A stretch of DNA of 64,000 nt from an uncultured Faecalibacterium sp. (GCA_934548045.1 CAKTEM010000001.1:130348-194347), one strand, 5' to 3'; numbered from the stretch's first letter, positions 34,191-42,173 are shown. The notes: a model not told the origin generated them from the sequence alone. Program-made: numbers and translations.

Positions 34191-34970
34191 TCAGCCCAGC
34201 GCGACGTCGAGGATCATCATCAGGCTGAACCCGACCGCAAAAAACACCGTTCCGATGTTGGAATGTTCACCCTGCGACATTTCCGGGATGAGTTCTTCCA
34301 CCACGACATAGAGCATTGCGCCGGCGGCAAAACTGAGAAGATACGGCAGAGCCGGAACGATGACGCTGGCCGCAAGGATGGTCAGAACTGCGCCGATGGG
34401 TTCCACGATGCCGGACAGCACACCGCCCCAGAACGCCTTGCCCTTTTTCATGCCCTCTGCGCGGAGCGGCATCGAGATGATGGCACCTTCCGGGAAGTTC
34501 TGGATGGCGATACCCAGCGAAAGAGCCAGCGCGCTGGCCGCTGTGATCTGCGCACTGCCGGACAGATAACCGGCATAGACGACGCCGACGGCCATGCCCT
34601 CCGGGATGTTATGCAGGGTCACGGCGAGGACCATCATCGTGGTGCGCTGGAGCTTGCTTTCGGGGCCTTCAGCCTTGGTGCTGTTCTGGTGCAGATGCGG
34701 AATGATATGGTCGAGCAAGAGCAGAAACAGGATGCCCAGCCAGAAACCGACTGCCGCCGGGATGAAGCGGAGCGTTCCCATCGAGGCGACCTGATCCATC
34801 GCCGGGATGAGCAGGCTCCAGATGGACGCTGCCACCATGACGCCTGCCGCAAAACCAGTCAGCGCACGCTGGATGCTGTCGCTCAGGGTGTTTTTCAGAA
34901 AGAATACACACGCCGCACCCAGCGACGTCCCCAGAAACGGGATCAGTATCCCATAAAATGCTTCGGTCAT
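34191..34970 (-). CDS. ZIP-family metal transporter (ZupT-like)
   Basis: 259 residues with eight predicted membrane segments. The metal-binding helices carry AVTLHNIPEGMAVGV (segment 4) and IQNFPEGAIISMPLR (segment 5), the hallmark H-N-x-P-E-G and N-x-P-E-G motifs, with a histidine-containing loop IIPHLHQN before them. It should import zinc or another divalent metal. Transcription is from its own promoter with an AGTTA-N8-TAACT dyad. The gene converges on the hydrolase operon with only 3 bp between stops. Confidence 0.92.
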   Translation of the reverse strand: MTEAFYGILIPFLGTSLGAACVFFLKNTLSDSIQRALTGFAAGVMVAASIWSLLIPAMDQVASMGTLRFIPAAVGFWLGILFLLLLDHIIPHLHQNSTKAEGPESKLQRTTMMVLAVTLHNIPEGMAVGVVYAGYLSGSAQITAASALALSLGIAIQNFPEGAIISMPLRAEGMKKGKAFWGGVLSGIVEPIGAVLTILAASVIVPALPYLLSFAAGAMLYVVVEELIPEMSQGEHSNIGTVFFAVGFSLMMILDVALG

Positions 34971-34990
34971 ATTGTAAACACCTCCATGTA

Positions 34991-35045
34991 GTTATACACA
35001 ACTAACTTACGCAGAGAGTATACCGCATTTCTCTCAAAAGGTCAA
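34991..35045 (-). promoter_or_regulatory. Promoter and operator of the ZIP transporter
   Basis: On the minus strand TTGACC (35040-35045), 17-bp spacer and TATACT (35017-35022). Ten bases further on is the dyad AGTTA-N8-TAACT (core 34991-35006), placed to block elongation. Confidence 0.75.
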
Positions 35046-35055
35046 TATTTCCAAC

Positions 35056-35097
35056 AAAAAATGGCCCCGGAGGGCTTGTTGCAGCTCTCCGGGGCCA
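35056..35097 (-). terminator. Terminator shared with an hsp20 remnant
   Basis: TGGCCCCGGAG/CTCCGGGGCCA with TTTTTT on the minus strand. Its sequence resembles the terminator of the intact hsp20 gene (both contain CCCCGGAGAGCTG). Confidence 0.85.
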
Positions 35098-35135
35098 CTT
35101 TATGTGCGTTGTGCCTTGGCGCACACGACCGGCGT

Positions 35136-35165
35136 TTACTCGATTGCAATCAGATTCGGGTTCTC
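35136..35165 (-). pseudogene. C-terminal tail of a second hsp20 gene
   Basis: Translation on the minus strand ends ENPNLIAIE-stop. The intact Hsp20 at 54.6 kb ends NPNLIEIE-stop, the conserved I-x-I anchor of small heat-shock proteins. Only these ~9 codons and the following terminator remain; the rest was apparently deleted when the methyltransferase gene came to lie beside it. Confidence 0.65.
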
Positions 35166-35171
35166 AGACTG

Positions 35172-36008
35172 TCAATTTTCAAAATCCAGCCGGACGATCT
35201 TCATCTTCATCATTCCGTCACTGATTTTGGACAAGAAGCGGAAAAAGCCGCTGACGGACGGGTCTTTCAGGTCATTGTAACCCATCATATAGCCGCGACT
35301 CGAAACACGGAGATTCTTTCCCCACTGAGAGAGTTCCTGCTCGGCGTTTTCGGTCGCAAAATATGCCCCGACATCCTGGATCTCCGCGCTCTTGATCCAC
35401 GTTTTCAGCATCAGTTTCACAGCCGATTTCCTGGCGGCATCAAAGACCAGCTTTCCGCCGGGAAATTTTTCTGCCATTGCCTGCACGAGGGTCTTCACCT
35501 GCGATTTCAGGAAATAGTAGAACACACCTGCCGCAAAAAAGACCGCACCCTTTGAGGCATCGATCTTCTCAAACCACGCAGTATCGTTCAGGTCGCACCC
35601 GATGTTCGTTTCTCGTTCCCCGGCCGGAAGGAGCTGGTCGCGCACCTCTATCACATCCGGGAAATCCAGATTATAAATTTTGCAGGTGCCATTGTCACAG
35701 CTCCGACCGGTGTTGTCCAGTCCGCAACCGAGGTTGACGACTGCCGCCTTTGGATGCGTCTTCAGGTAGTCGCGCACTTCCCACGCAAGGTCGCTCTGCC
35801 GCATGGCGACTTCCAGAAAGCCGAACTGATACATCGTGCCGCCGGACTTTTGTTCCAGTGCCGAAAAGTCGTAGTCGATTTTATCCATCAGTTGGATCGC
35901 CGTCTCATCCCGGAACAGGTTCGGATAACGTTCCGAACACACCTTCCGCCCGTACAGCGGAATGACGAGAGTTTCCTGCACAGTGTTTTTTTCAATGTGA
36001 TACTTCAT
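35172..36008 (-). CDS. Class I SAM-dependent methyltransferase, LCMT/Tcmp-like family
   Basis: 278 residues. The SAM-binding motif is AAVVNLGCGLDNTGR near residue 92, followed by an acidic strand end IYNLDFPDVIEVRD and ETNIGCDLND. FFAAGVFYYFLKSQVKTLV matches the family's post-core motif. This branch, related to leucine carboxyl methyltransferases, is common in gut Firmicutes; the substrate is unknown. A second family member lies at 40.1 kb. It follows the frameshifted membrane gene by 15 bp and probably shares its promoter cassette at 36.5 kb. Confidence 0.85.
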   Translation of the reverse strand: MKYHIEKNTVQETLVIPLYGRKVCSERYPNLFRDETAIQLMDKIDYDFSALEQKSGGTMYQFGFLEVAMRQSDLAWEVRDYLKTHPKAAVVNLGCGLDNTGRSCDNGTCKIYNLDFPDVIEVRDQLLPAGERETNIGCDLNDTAWFEKIDASKGAVFFAAGVFYYFLKSQVKTLVQAMAEKFPGGKLVFDAARKSAVKLMLKTWIKSAEIQDVGAYFATENAEQELSQWGKNLRVSSRGYMMGYNDLKDPSVSGFFRFLSKISDGMMKMKIVRLDFEN

Positions 36009-36023
36009 AGCACTTTCTCCATC

Positions 36024-36502
36024 TCAAAAAATCAATACGGTCAGGCCGCCCACGAGGGCCGCTCCGACGACCCAGACCAACGCCAGCTTGACGCGTTTTT
36101 TCAGCATCTGCGCCCATGTCTGGACATACGGGATGTCTTCCAGCCCCGGAATGACCCAGAACTTGCTGTATCCGACCCACAGCTTATCAATTACGATGCC
36201 ATCGTAGATGTTCATCACTTCCAGAAACAGCAACCCCTGCCAGTAGGCCGTTCTGAAATCAGACACGCCATTCCACACGCCGATGATGAGCAGGAGCGTT
36301 ACCAGCATCACAATGTAAAATTCGGTCATGAACACCTTCCGCTTCCGGTCGATGGTCTCCCGGCTCGTCAGACCAAGGGCGATGGCTCGTTCCTTCACCT
36401 CTTTCGGGTAAAAATACAGCCCGTCGATGGACCGCCGCGCACGGCATACTTTACCATCAGCGTGAAGATAAGACAGTATAACACCAGCTGCAAAATCAAC
36501 AT
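36024..36502 (-). pseudogene. Small multi-span membrane protein with a frameshift near its N-terminus
   Basis: From the ATG at 36502 (AGGGGGA 6 bases upstream) the frame reads MLILQLVLYCLIFTLMVKYA, a clear membrane helix, to VRGG. The continuation GLYFYPKEVKERAIALGLTSRETI and the rest, with three further membrane segments and LLFLEVMNIYDGIVIDKLWV, is one frame away. The shift is at about 36435-36445; adding one base restores a product of about 160 residues. The only unbroken frame would start without a helix or ribosome site. The family is a conserved Firmicutes membrane protein of unknown function. Confidence 0.72.
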
Positions 36503-36535
36503 CAGAAATCCCCCTCACTTTGGTCCTTGCTCAGA

Positions 36536-36583
36536 GTTATTTTACGCTAACCTCAGTGTAACACAGATTTTCCTCTGTTGCAA
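36536..36583 (-). promoter_or_regulatory. Promoter-operator cassette, copy 1
   Basis: Minus strand: TTGCAA (36578-36583), 17-bp spacer ending CTGTGT, TACACT (36555-36560), then the dyad GTTA-N8-TAAC (36536-36551) over the start site. It drives the membrane-protein/methyltransferase pair. Confidence 0.8.
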
Positions 36584-36591
36584 GATAAAAC

Positions 36592-36613
36592 AAAACGCCG
36601 CCCGAAGGCGGCG
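36592..36613 (-). terminator. Terminator of the 149-residue membrane-anchored protein gene
   Basis: CGCCGCC-TTCG-GGCGGCG with TTTTGTTTT on the minus strand. Confidence 0.9.
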
Positions 36614-36628
36614 AAAACTTATTCTGTT

Positions 36629-37078
36629 TTATTCCCCAACTCGGTTTCCGACTTCCTCGAAGTAGAAGATGCCCTCGGCCAGCTTCATGAAGGCACCTTC
36701 GTGTTTCAGGGCGTGGGCTTTTCCATGCCACCAGACGGTATTCTCGCTGGCCCCAACGGAGACTGTCTCCCCATTCTCGAGGATATAGGTCATCGTGAAC
36801 TCCGGTTGGTCGGATGCTTCCGGCGCGGTGAACAGGCGATATTTCAGAAAATTCGTCAGGCCGACTGCCGCCTTTATCTTCTCGGTGTCCGTCACTTCTT
36901 TTGCCGTTTCTGACACTTCCGGATAGGAGACGGTCACCTTCTGCACCTGTTCGGCTTTGGGTACGCCCAGCAGGTACATCCCGTTCATGCCGATGCCGAG
37001 ATAAAGCACCGTGACGCACACGATCTGCAGAGCCAGCCGCCCGAGCCGTTTCGTCCACTTTTTCCGTTTTTCCTGCAT
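36629..37078 (-). CDS. Membrane-anchored protein of unknown function
   Basis: 149 residues. A basic N-terminus (MQEKRKKWTKRLGR) is followed by one membrane helix at about residues 15-37 (LALQIVCVTVLYLGIGM). The outside part carries a domain with TMTYILENGETVSVGAS and ENTVWWHGKAHALK, perhaps a small beta-rich fold. I do not recognise the family. GGGGAGAG precedes the ATG; the gene has its own terminator, 16 bp past the stop. Confidence 0.68.
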   Translation of the reverse strand: MQEKRKKWTKRLGRLALQIVCVTVLYLGIGMNGMYLLGVPKAEQVQKVTVSYPEVSETAKEVTDTEKIKAAVGLTNFLKYRLFTAPEASDQPEFTMTYILENGETVSVGASENTVWWHGKAHALKHEGAFMKLAEGIFYFEEVGNRVGE

Positions 37079-37112
37079 TGGATGCTCTCCCCTTTTCCGG
37101 ATAGTTCTGTTC

Positions 37113-37634
37113 TCAGTTTACCATGGTTTTCCGGAAAAGAAAAGCGTTCTTTTTTCGTCTATTCAAACCAGCGTCATCACGATGGCGACCAGCAGAGACG
37201 GGAGCAGGTTTGCCACCTTGATGGTCTTGGGCCAGACCAAGTTGATACCCACACAGAAAAGCGGCCGGGTAGACCGTCTCGAACTTGCGCAGGCTCTCAT
37301 CCAGATAAATTTCGACGCCCTCGTTGACACCAAACGGGCAGACGCCGCCGGGCGCATGGCCGATATAGGTCTCTACCTCATCGTAGGGAATCATCTTCGC
37401 CTTGATGTGGAACAGGCTCTTGTACTTGTGGTTGTCCAGCTTGGCGGTGCCTTCGGTCACGATGAGGACCGGCTTTTCGCCCTGCAGAACGGACAGCGTT
37501 TTTGCGATGCTGGCAGGCTCCACGCCCAGCGCATGCGCCGCCTCCGCCACCGTCGCGAAAGACTCGTTCAGCACGATGATGTGGTCTTCCAGACCTTTAT
37601 CTTTCAGATATGCTTTCGCTTTTTCAAACGACAT
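37113..37634 (-). pseudogene. ybaK: YbaK/prolyl-tRNA deacylase-like gene fused to a foreign 3' end
   Basis: 173 residues are open, of which about the first 124 match the YbaK/EbsC fold (AKTLSVLQGEKPVLIVTEGTAKLD..., IGHAPGGVCPFGVNEGVEIYLDESLRKFETVYPAA). These enzymes remove Cys or Ala wrongly loaded on tRNA-Pro. At YPAA the normal last strand and helix (~20 residues) are replaced by an unrelated tail read out of frame from another gene's 3' end. Because the lost part is short, the protein could retain some activity, but the junction marks a deletion. Confidence 0.72.
37163..37261 (-). pseudogene. C-terminal remnant of a DUF554-like membrane protein
   Basis: In the frame next to ybaK the minus strand reads LFCVGINLVWPKTIKVANLL, then PSLLVAIVMTLV and stop. 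This looks like the last membrane segment of YdfK/DUF554-type proteins. It has no start and begins at the ybaK junction near 37261. Confidence 0.5.
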
Positions 37635-37658
37635 AACGATATACTTTCCCTTCTGTGC

Positions 37659-38333
37659 TTATTTGTTCGCGGCCTGTTTCAGCGTCTTATAGGTTCCGAA
37701 CCGGAAGTGCTTGTCCAGCACATCGCCTGCAAAACCGATGGCCTTACCCATCGTGAACGCCGCCGCGATAGTGCCGATGCCCAAGCCTTCGAGATGATGC
37801 AGGAAACCAAGGGTCAGACCGGCCGTCACCGCAAGGCAGATGACATCGAACGCGATCTTGATTTTCGGGTACGGGATGCCAGTGATGTCAGACATCTCCC
37901 GGGGGAACAGGTCGGTCGGAACGATGGGCAGGCCGCAGCGGTTGGACAGCGCGATGCCGATGCTGAGCAGGCAGTAGCTGATGACGAAATACACGACCCG
38001 GAGAGGGATGGTGTAGGGCAGGATGTTGATCCACGCTTCATGGACGTCGAGCAGCTTGCCAAAGATGAAGCCCACCACAAAGCTGAACAGATAGCTCGGC
38101 ACAAACTTTTTGCGCATCACCATCAGGCTCAGGACGAGCGCGCCCTGAAACAGATAGGTCCAGGTTCCCAGCGTCAGCACCGGCCAGACCTCCGAAAAGG
38201 CAAACGGCACGCTGGAAATGGCCGAGATACCGGCACCCGAGTAGAGCATCAGCACGACGCCAAAACTGTTCATCAGCACTGCGATGCACAGTGCCAGTTC
38301 GCCGCGGAACAGCGGCAGTGATTTTGAATTCAT
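37659..38333 (-). CDS. YczE/YitT-like integral membrane protein
   Basis: 224 residues with five to six membrane segments. The features fit the YczE group: an N-terminal GELALCIAVLMNSFGVVLML, the GNRCGLPIVPTDLFPREMS-like loop after SIGIALS, and GLGIGTIAAAFTMGKAIGF near the C-terminus. Function is poorly known; related proteins are proposed transporters or regulators of surfactant production. I chose the ATG at 38333 with GAGGTGG upstream; the longer frame has no ribosome site. The stop is 24 bp from the ybaK start, so they may be co-transcribed. Confidence 0.82.
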   Translation of the reverse strand: MNSKSLPLFRGELALCIAVLMNSFGVVLMLYSGAGISAISSVPFAFSEVWPVLTLGTWTYLFQGALVLSLMVMRKKFVPSYLFSFVVGFIFGKLLDVHEAWINILPYTIPLRVVYFVISYCLLSIGIALSNRCGLPIVPTDLFPREMSDITGIPYPKIKIAFDVICLAVTAGLTLGFLHHLEGLGIGTIAAAFTMGKAIGFAGDVLDKHFRFGTYKTLKQAANK

Positions 38334-38440
38334 GGTTCTTTCCACCTCGTCTATGATTTTAAAAAATTGCGTTCCTATCATAGCACGGCAAGCGGAGGAT
38401 TTCCAGATACAAAGTGCCGAAATTCCGTCATCATCGGCTC

Positions 38441-38478
38441 AAAAAACGAAAAGCCGTTTCTGTCACCCAGAAACGACT
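38441..38478 (-). terminator. Terminator of the flavin-binding protein gene
   Basis: AGTCGTTTCTG/CAGAAACGGCT stem followed by TTTTCGTTTTTT on the minus strand. Confidence 0.85.
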
Positions 38479-38490
38479 CTTCGGTTCCAC

Positions 38491-38967
38491 TTATTTTTCC
38501 TGTATCTGCTTTCCGGTCAGATGCTCGATCTCAATTTCATAGAGCTGTACGCCTTTTATCGCTTTGGCAATTTCTGCTTCGATTTCTTCCGGGCCGGGGT
38601 AATACTTTGCCGCCAGCTCACGCACCTTTGCTTCGGTCAAGGCGGCATCTTCAATCAGATGGCACCGGCCAAACACCACGGTGCTCTGCACATACGGAGC
38701 CCATTCACCCAGCTCGAAGTGTTCGTTGCCGTAGACGGTAAAGCAGACTTTATCGCTCTTTTTCAAGGCGTCCACTTTCTGCCCGGCCTTTGCGCCGTGA
38801 AAATAGATTTTGCCCTGCGCTTCCTCATAAAAATAGTTCACCGGAATGGCAAACGGATAGCCATCGTCACCATTGACGGCCAGAACGCCCCGACAGGATT
38901 CTGCCAGCAGCTTTTTTGCGGTCTCGTCCGGAATCGCACGCGCCGCTCTTCGCATGGGTCTGAACAT
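38491..38967 (-). CDS. Pyridoxamine 5'-phosphate oxidase-like FMN-binding protein (NimA-type)
   Basis: 158 residues, a split-barrel flavin-binding fold. Typical parts are GVLAVNGDDGYPFAIPVNYFYEE, IYFHGAKAGQKVDALKKSDKVCFTV and STVVFGRCHLIED. This subgroup resembles nitroimidazole-resistance NimA and other small reductases. The physiological substrate is not known. GGGAGG precedes the ATG, and the gene stands alone with a terminator. Confidence 0.87.
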   Translation of the reverse strand: MFRPMRRAARAIPDETAKKLLAESCRGVLAVNGDDGYPFAIPVNYFYEEAQGKIYFHGAKAGQKVDALKKSDKVCFTVYGNEHFELGEWAPYVQSTVVFGRCHLIEDAALTEAKVRELAAKYYPGPEEIEAEIAKAIKGVQLYEIEIEHLTGKQIQEK

Positions 38968-39033
38968 TTTGTTTTCCTCCCTGATATCCAGAATCTGCCT
39001 TTATTGTAGCACGTTCCGGGCCGGGAGAAAAGC

Positions 39034-39531
39034 TCATTTTCCGGATAGTTTCTTTATCAACCGGCTGTACGAGGTCAGCAGGCAGGTGCAAAGCCCGGCG
39101 TACAGAGCCGACACCACGCTGAGAAGGATAAATCCGCCGCTGGCTGCCCGGACAAGCCAGAGGCTCAGCAGGAACACCAGCCAGCCGATGACGGTTCCAC
39201 CCACCATTGGGGCCCGGATGCGCTGGCAGACCGCAAGCTCTTCCTCCGGGGTGTAGAACTGAAAATCCTTCCGGCTCCGGAAAATCGCCCAGAAGGAATA
39301 CCGCGACACAAACTCGATGCCCTGTTTGGCGAGTTTCTGTTTCAGAAGCTCGACCTCTGCATCGCTCTTCCCCCGGAGATACGCTTCCCGGTAAATGTAT
39401 TCGTCCGGCTTGCAGGGTTCAAACGTCCAGAATCCCTCGACCAGACTGCGTGCCGCCCAGCCCTCATGGCACATTTTGGCCATGTATGCTTCGTCCGCCT
39501 TATGGTTCATGGTATAGTTGAATTTTACCAT
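39034..39531 (-). CDS. DUF2812 membrane protein
   Basis: 165 residues. An N-terminal DUF2812 domain (residues 1-105, with HEGWAARSLVEGFWTFEPCK and FVSRYSFWAIFRS) is followed by two membrane helices (GGTVIGWLVFLLSLWLV and GFILLSVVSALYAGLCTCLL). DUF2812 proteins are usually next to PadR regulators and are thought to relate to envelope stress; no PadR is nearby here. The gene is read from promoter cassette copy 2. Confidence 0.85.
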   Translation of the reverse strand: MVKFNYTMNHKADEAYMAKMCHEGWAARSLVEGFWTFEPCKPDEYIYREAYLRGKSDAEVELLKQKLAKQGIEFVSRYSFWAIFRSRKDFQFYTPEEELAVCQRIRAPMVGGTVIGWLVFLLSLWLVRAASGGFILLSVVSALYAGLCTCLLTSYSRLIKKLSGK

Positions 39532-39557
39532 CCGTATTACCCCAGACTTTTCATGTA

Positions 39558-39605
39558 GTTATCTTTCACTAACCACAATGTGGCACAGCTGTTCCGGGGT
39601 TGCAA
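39558..39605 (-). promoter_or_regulatory. Promoter-operator cassette, copy 2
   Basis: Minus strand: TTGCAA (39600-39605), 17-bp spacer ending CTGTGC, CACATT (39577-39582), dyad GTTA-N8-TAAC (39558-39573). It drives the DUF2812 gene. Confidence 0.8.
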
Positions 39606-39611
39606 GAGGGT

Positions 39612-39986
39612 TCAGTTTCTTTCAAAGCCGAGATACCGGGTACCCTGAAAGCTCAGCTTTCCGGCATCGCCTTCCACCAACATTCCGTAATCCGAGCCGT
39701 CGACGCGCAGCTCCATCCGGTCGCCGCTCTCCACCTGAAAGGTCGCATAATAAGAGGTATGAGTGGTCGTCATCCCTCCCATGTTGTTTGTGCCGTTATT
39801 GTGATGGTGGGTCACTTCCATCCGCTTTGCAACGACCGTCGCCGGAACCGTGAGCCGCGGCGAATGGTTATTCTTGTTCCATGTTAAGATGTTGCTGATG
39901 ATGGTATAGAGTATTATCCCGAAAACGCAGAGGAACATCAGGGGAAACAGGATGTTGAACATGATATCGAATCCTCCGTACATCAT
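39612..39986 (-). CDS. DUF2500 family protein
   Basis: 124 residues. One N-terminal membrane helix (ILFPLMFLCVFGIILYTII) is followed by a soluble domain with PATVVAKRMEV, a histidine/asparagine-rich loop (THHHNNGTNNMGGMTTTH) and YYATFQVESGDRMELRV, the standard order of DUF2500. Function unknown. AAAAGGAG precedes the ATG. Its promoter is almost the same as that of the DUF6054 gene at 47.3 kb. Confidence 0.85.
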   Translation of the reverse strand: MMYGGFDIMFNILFPLMFLCVFGIILYTIISNILTWNKNNHSPRLTVPATVVAKRMEVTHHHNNGTNNMGGMTTTHTSYYATFQVESGDRMELRVDGSDYGMLVEGDAGKLSFQGTRYLGFERN

Positions 39987-40030
39987 TTTGTACTCCTTTT
40001 CTTTGACGAAATTCGGTCATATCATCTGGA

Positions 40031-40059
40031 ATACGAATGAGCGGCCGGAAAAATTGCAA
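40031..40059 (-). promoter_or_regulatory. Promoter of the DUF2500 gene, paired with the one at 47389
   Basis: Minus strand TTGCAA, 17-bp spacer ending CCGCTCAT, TCGTAT, followed by TCCAGAT. The copy at 47389-47417 has the same spacing and nearly the same bases around the -10. Confidence 0.65.
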
Positions 40060-40062
40060 ATT

Positions 40063-40854
40063 TTATGCCTCTGATTCCAGCACGATGATTTTATTGGAAA
40101 TATTACGGACAACCGACAGTTTATTCAGCAGCTTATAGACCGGGATAAACTCCGCCATACCCTCGGTCAGGCCGTGTGTCTCCACGAACCGGAATCCCGG
40201 CAGGAGTGCTGCGAGGGATTTGCCGTCCTTGACGCCCCAGCTGAATTTCGCCTTGCTCTCCTCGATGGACTTCTCCTTAAAGTGTTTCACAACAGCCGGA
40301 TTCATTGTCTCCACAAAGACCGTCACCTGTGCGAACCGCTTTTTGATGACCGCAAAGATCTTCTGGACATCCGCCTCGGACAGGTACATCGTCAAACCCT
40401 CGATGATGACCAGTGCAGGCAGGTTTTGCTCCTGAATCCGGCTTCCCCAGTCCTCCATCGCGGACATGGCGATCTGCGAGATCTCGCCGCTCTCGGGCAG
40501 AAGCTTTTCCCGTACTGCAATCGTCTCGGGCAGGTCGAGGTTATACCAGTGGGTGTATCCCTGCATCCGGTAGCAGCGCGTATCCAAACCACAGGCGATG
40601 TTCACGACCACGGTACCCGGATGCTCGGCCAGATACCGCCGGGTCAGCTTATCCAGCACGATGGTGCGCGCGATAACGCCGCTGCTCATCGCCGTGTCGC
40701 TGTCCGCGAGGGTGAAGTCGTAGTCCAGCTTTTCCAGCACTTCCTCAGCTTTTTTGTCCTGAATTGCGCCACGGGTGCGGCTCTCCTTGGCCCGGGCATA
40801 CAGTGTTTGCAGCATCGTTTCCGGCACACCGGAAAGCGTAATTTTTTCACTCAC
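40063..40854 (-). CDS. Class I SAM-dependent methyltransferase, LCMT/Tcmp-like family
   Basis: About 263 residues. SAM-binding motif TVVVNIACGLDTRCYRM near residue 85, acidic strand HWYNLDLPETIAVREKL, and post-core LPALVIIEGLTMYLSEADVQKI, all hallmarks of this family. Substrate unknown. I chose GTG at 40854 because AGGGAA lies about 7-8 bases upstream; the TTG at 40875 has no ribosome site. It is read from promoter cassette copy 3 and is a distant relative of the methyltransferase at 35.2 kb. Confidence 0.86.
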   Translation of the reverse strand: MSEKITLSGVPETMLQTLYARAKESRTRGAIQDKKAEEVLEKLDYDFTLADSDTAMSSGVIARTIVLDKLTRRYLAEHPGTVVVNIACGLDTRCYRMQGYTHWYNLDLPETIAVREKLLPESGEISQIAMSAMEDWGSRIQEQNLPALVIIEGLTMYLSEADVQKIFAVIKKRFAQVTVFVETMNPAVVKHFKEKSIEESKAKFSWGVKDGKSLAALLPGFRFVETHGLTEGMAEFIPVYKLLNKLSVVRNISNKIIVLESEA

Positions 40855-40877
40855 AACAAATTCCCTACAGTTCAATG

Positions 40878-40925
40878 GTTATTTCACGCTAACTCAAGTG
40901 TAGCACAGAATCCCATCGGTTGCAA
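40878..40925 (-). promoter_or_regulatory. Promoter-operator cassette, copy 3
   Basis: Minus strand: TTGCAA (40920-40925), 17-bp spacer ending CTGTGC, TACACT (40897-40902), dyad GTTA-N8-TAAC (40878-40893). It drives the methyltransferase gene. Confidence 0.82.
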
Positions 40926-40975
40926 GTCAAATCAGCCCCGTCACAGAACGCTTTCTACTCCTGAACTGGTAAAAT

Positions 40976-41111
40976 TCAACTTTTGGGCTTTTTTCGCTCC
41001 ACCAGATAAAAGGTCACATCCGCTTCCGGGTCTACCAGCGGAACAAACACCCTGCCGGGATAACGCTCCTGCGCATTTTTGAAGTAATCTGTGGTGAAAT
41101 AGGGCAGCGAG
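40976..41111 (-). pseudogene. C-terminal remnant, possibly of a LysR-type regulator
   Basis: The minus strand is open from about 41111 to a stop at 40976 and reads LPYFTTDYFKNAQERYPGRV, then FVPLVDPEADVTFYLVERKK. The last part resembles the final strand of LysR co-inducer domains, but this is a guess. No start is present. It meets a plus-strand remnant head to head. Confidence 0.45.
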
Positions 41112-41183
41112 GATGGCGGCGAGAGCTTGTTCTTCTCCCACTATGACCCCAAGACCGTGGAATGGTTCATGTCGATCCTCTAA
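41112..41183 (+). pseudogene. C-terminal remnant of an unidentified plus-strand gene
   Basis: The plus strand reads DGGESLFFSHYDPKTVEWFM and ends SIL-stop. It looks like a protein end without a start. The family was not recognised. The stretch 41184-41450 after it holds only AT-rich sequence and probably the promoter of the next gene. Confidence 0.35.
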
Positions 41184-41450
41184 GCACTGTAAGAGTCTTG
41201 ACGTTCGCTATCAAGTCGAATAAAATAGAAACAGAGAGCTTGTTATTTGCGATTGGCTTTCTCTGTTATAAGTTATAAGTGGTTAGCTGTTACGAGCAGC
41301 TGACCACTTTTTATTTGCATGAAAAAGCGCGTTCTGCTTTCTGTAAGGGTGTTCTTTCGCCGGAGAGTATGTTATACTTAACTCAACAAATCAAGCTTTG
41401 GTGTATCCGGGATAAAAGCTCATCCCGAACTGCAATTGGAGGCGAACGAA

Positions 41451-42164
41451 ATGAAGACAATAGAAAGCAAAACGTTTATCCGGTGGTGTATCCTCGGCGC
41501 GCTCGGTGGGTGCTTTATGGCTGCCGGTGACTGGCTGCTCGGGTGCATCCCTCTTGCGGCGACGGACACCGGAATGTTCAACCGGGCCTATTATTTGTCC
41601 GGCTCCTACGGATTGTGGCGGCCGGTCCTTATCGTCGGGATGGGCGCGATCGGGTGCTTCCTCTATTACTTTATGGTAAAAGCACTGAACACCGACATCG
41701 ACCCAAAGTACCGGAAAACAAAACTTGTCCATTTCCTGTGCGGAATCTTCACCGTCTCGGTCGCTCTGGCGATCCATACCTGGTCGGCCACTCTGGCATG
41801 GTTCACCACCTATCTGGGGCCGCGCATCGGAGCGGATGCCGCCATCACTGCGGTCACTGCCTATCAGGACAATATGCTCATCGCCATTCTCCCGATGTAT
41901 CTGCCGATGGTGTTGTTCATCGGAATTCACTTCGTGATGCTGCTTGCTGACAAGACCCATTATCCCCGGTGGATGCTCGTTTTTCATCCGGTCACATGGA
42001 ACCTTCTTCTCGTGGTGATTCCGGATATCGCACAGGCCATGCAGGTACCTGTCGCTGCATGGATGTCCGTTATGAGCCAGAGCAGCACGAACAGCTCCAT
42101 CGTGATCTGGTGCATTGCGGCCGCAGTTTATGCAAAGAAGCAGCTGAACTCTGCTGAGAACTAA
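41451..42164 (+). CDS. Multi-span membrane protein, DUF6796-like
   Basis: 237 residues with about six membrane segments: WCILGALGGCFMAAGDWLLG, WRPVLIVGMGAIGCFLYYFM, FLCGIFTVSVALAIHTW, AILPMYLPMVLFIGIHFVML, a segment around NLLLVVIPDIAQAM, and SIVIWCIAAAVYA. The arrangement and the GDWLLGCIP start fit an uncharacterised Firmicutes family. GGAGG lies 8 bases before the ATG at 41451; an in-frame ATG 15 bases upstream overlaps the ribosome site. No operon partner. Confidence 0.75.
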   Translation: MKTIESKTFIRWCILGALGGCFMAAGDWLLGCIPLAATDTGMFNRAYYLSGSYGLWRPVLIVGMGAIGCFLYYFMVKALNTDIDPKYRKTKLVHFLCGIFTVSVALAIHTWSATLAWFTTYLGPRIGADAAITAVTAYQDNMLIAILPMYLPMVLFIGIHFVMLLADKTHYPRWMLVFHPVTWNLLLVVIPDIAQAMQVPVAAWMSVMSQSSTNSSIVIWCIAAAVYAKKQLNSAEN

Positions 42165-42173
42165 GCTTACTTC

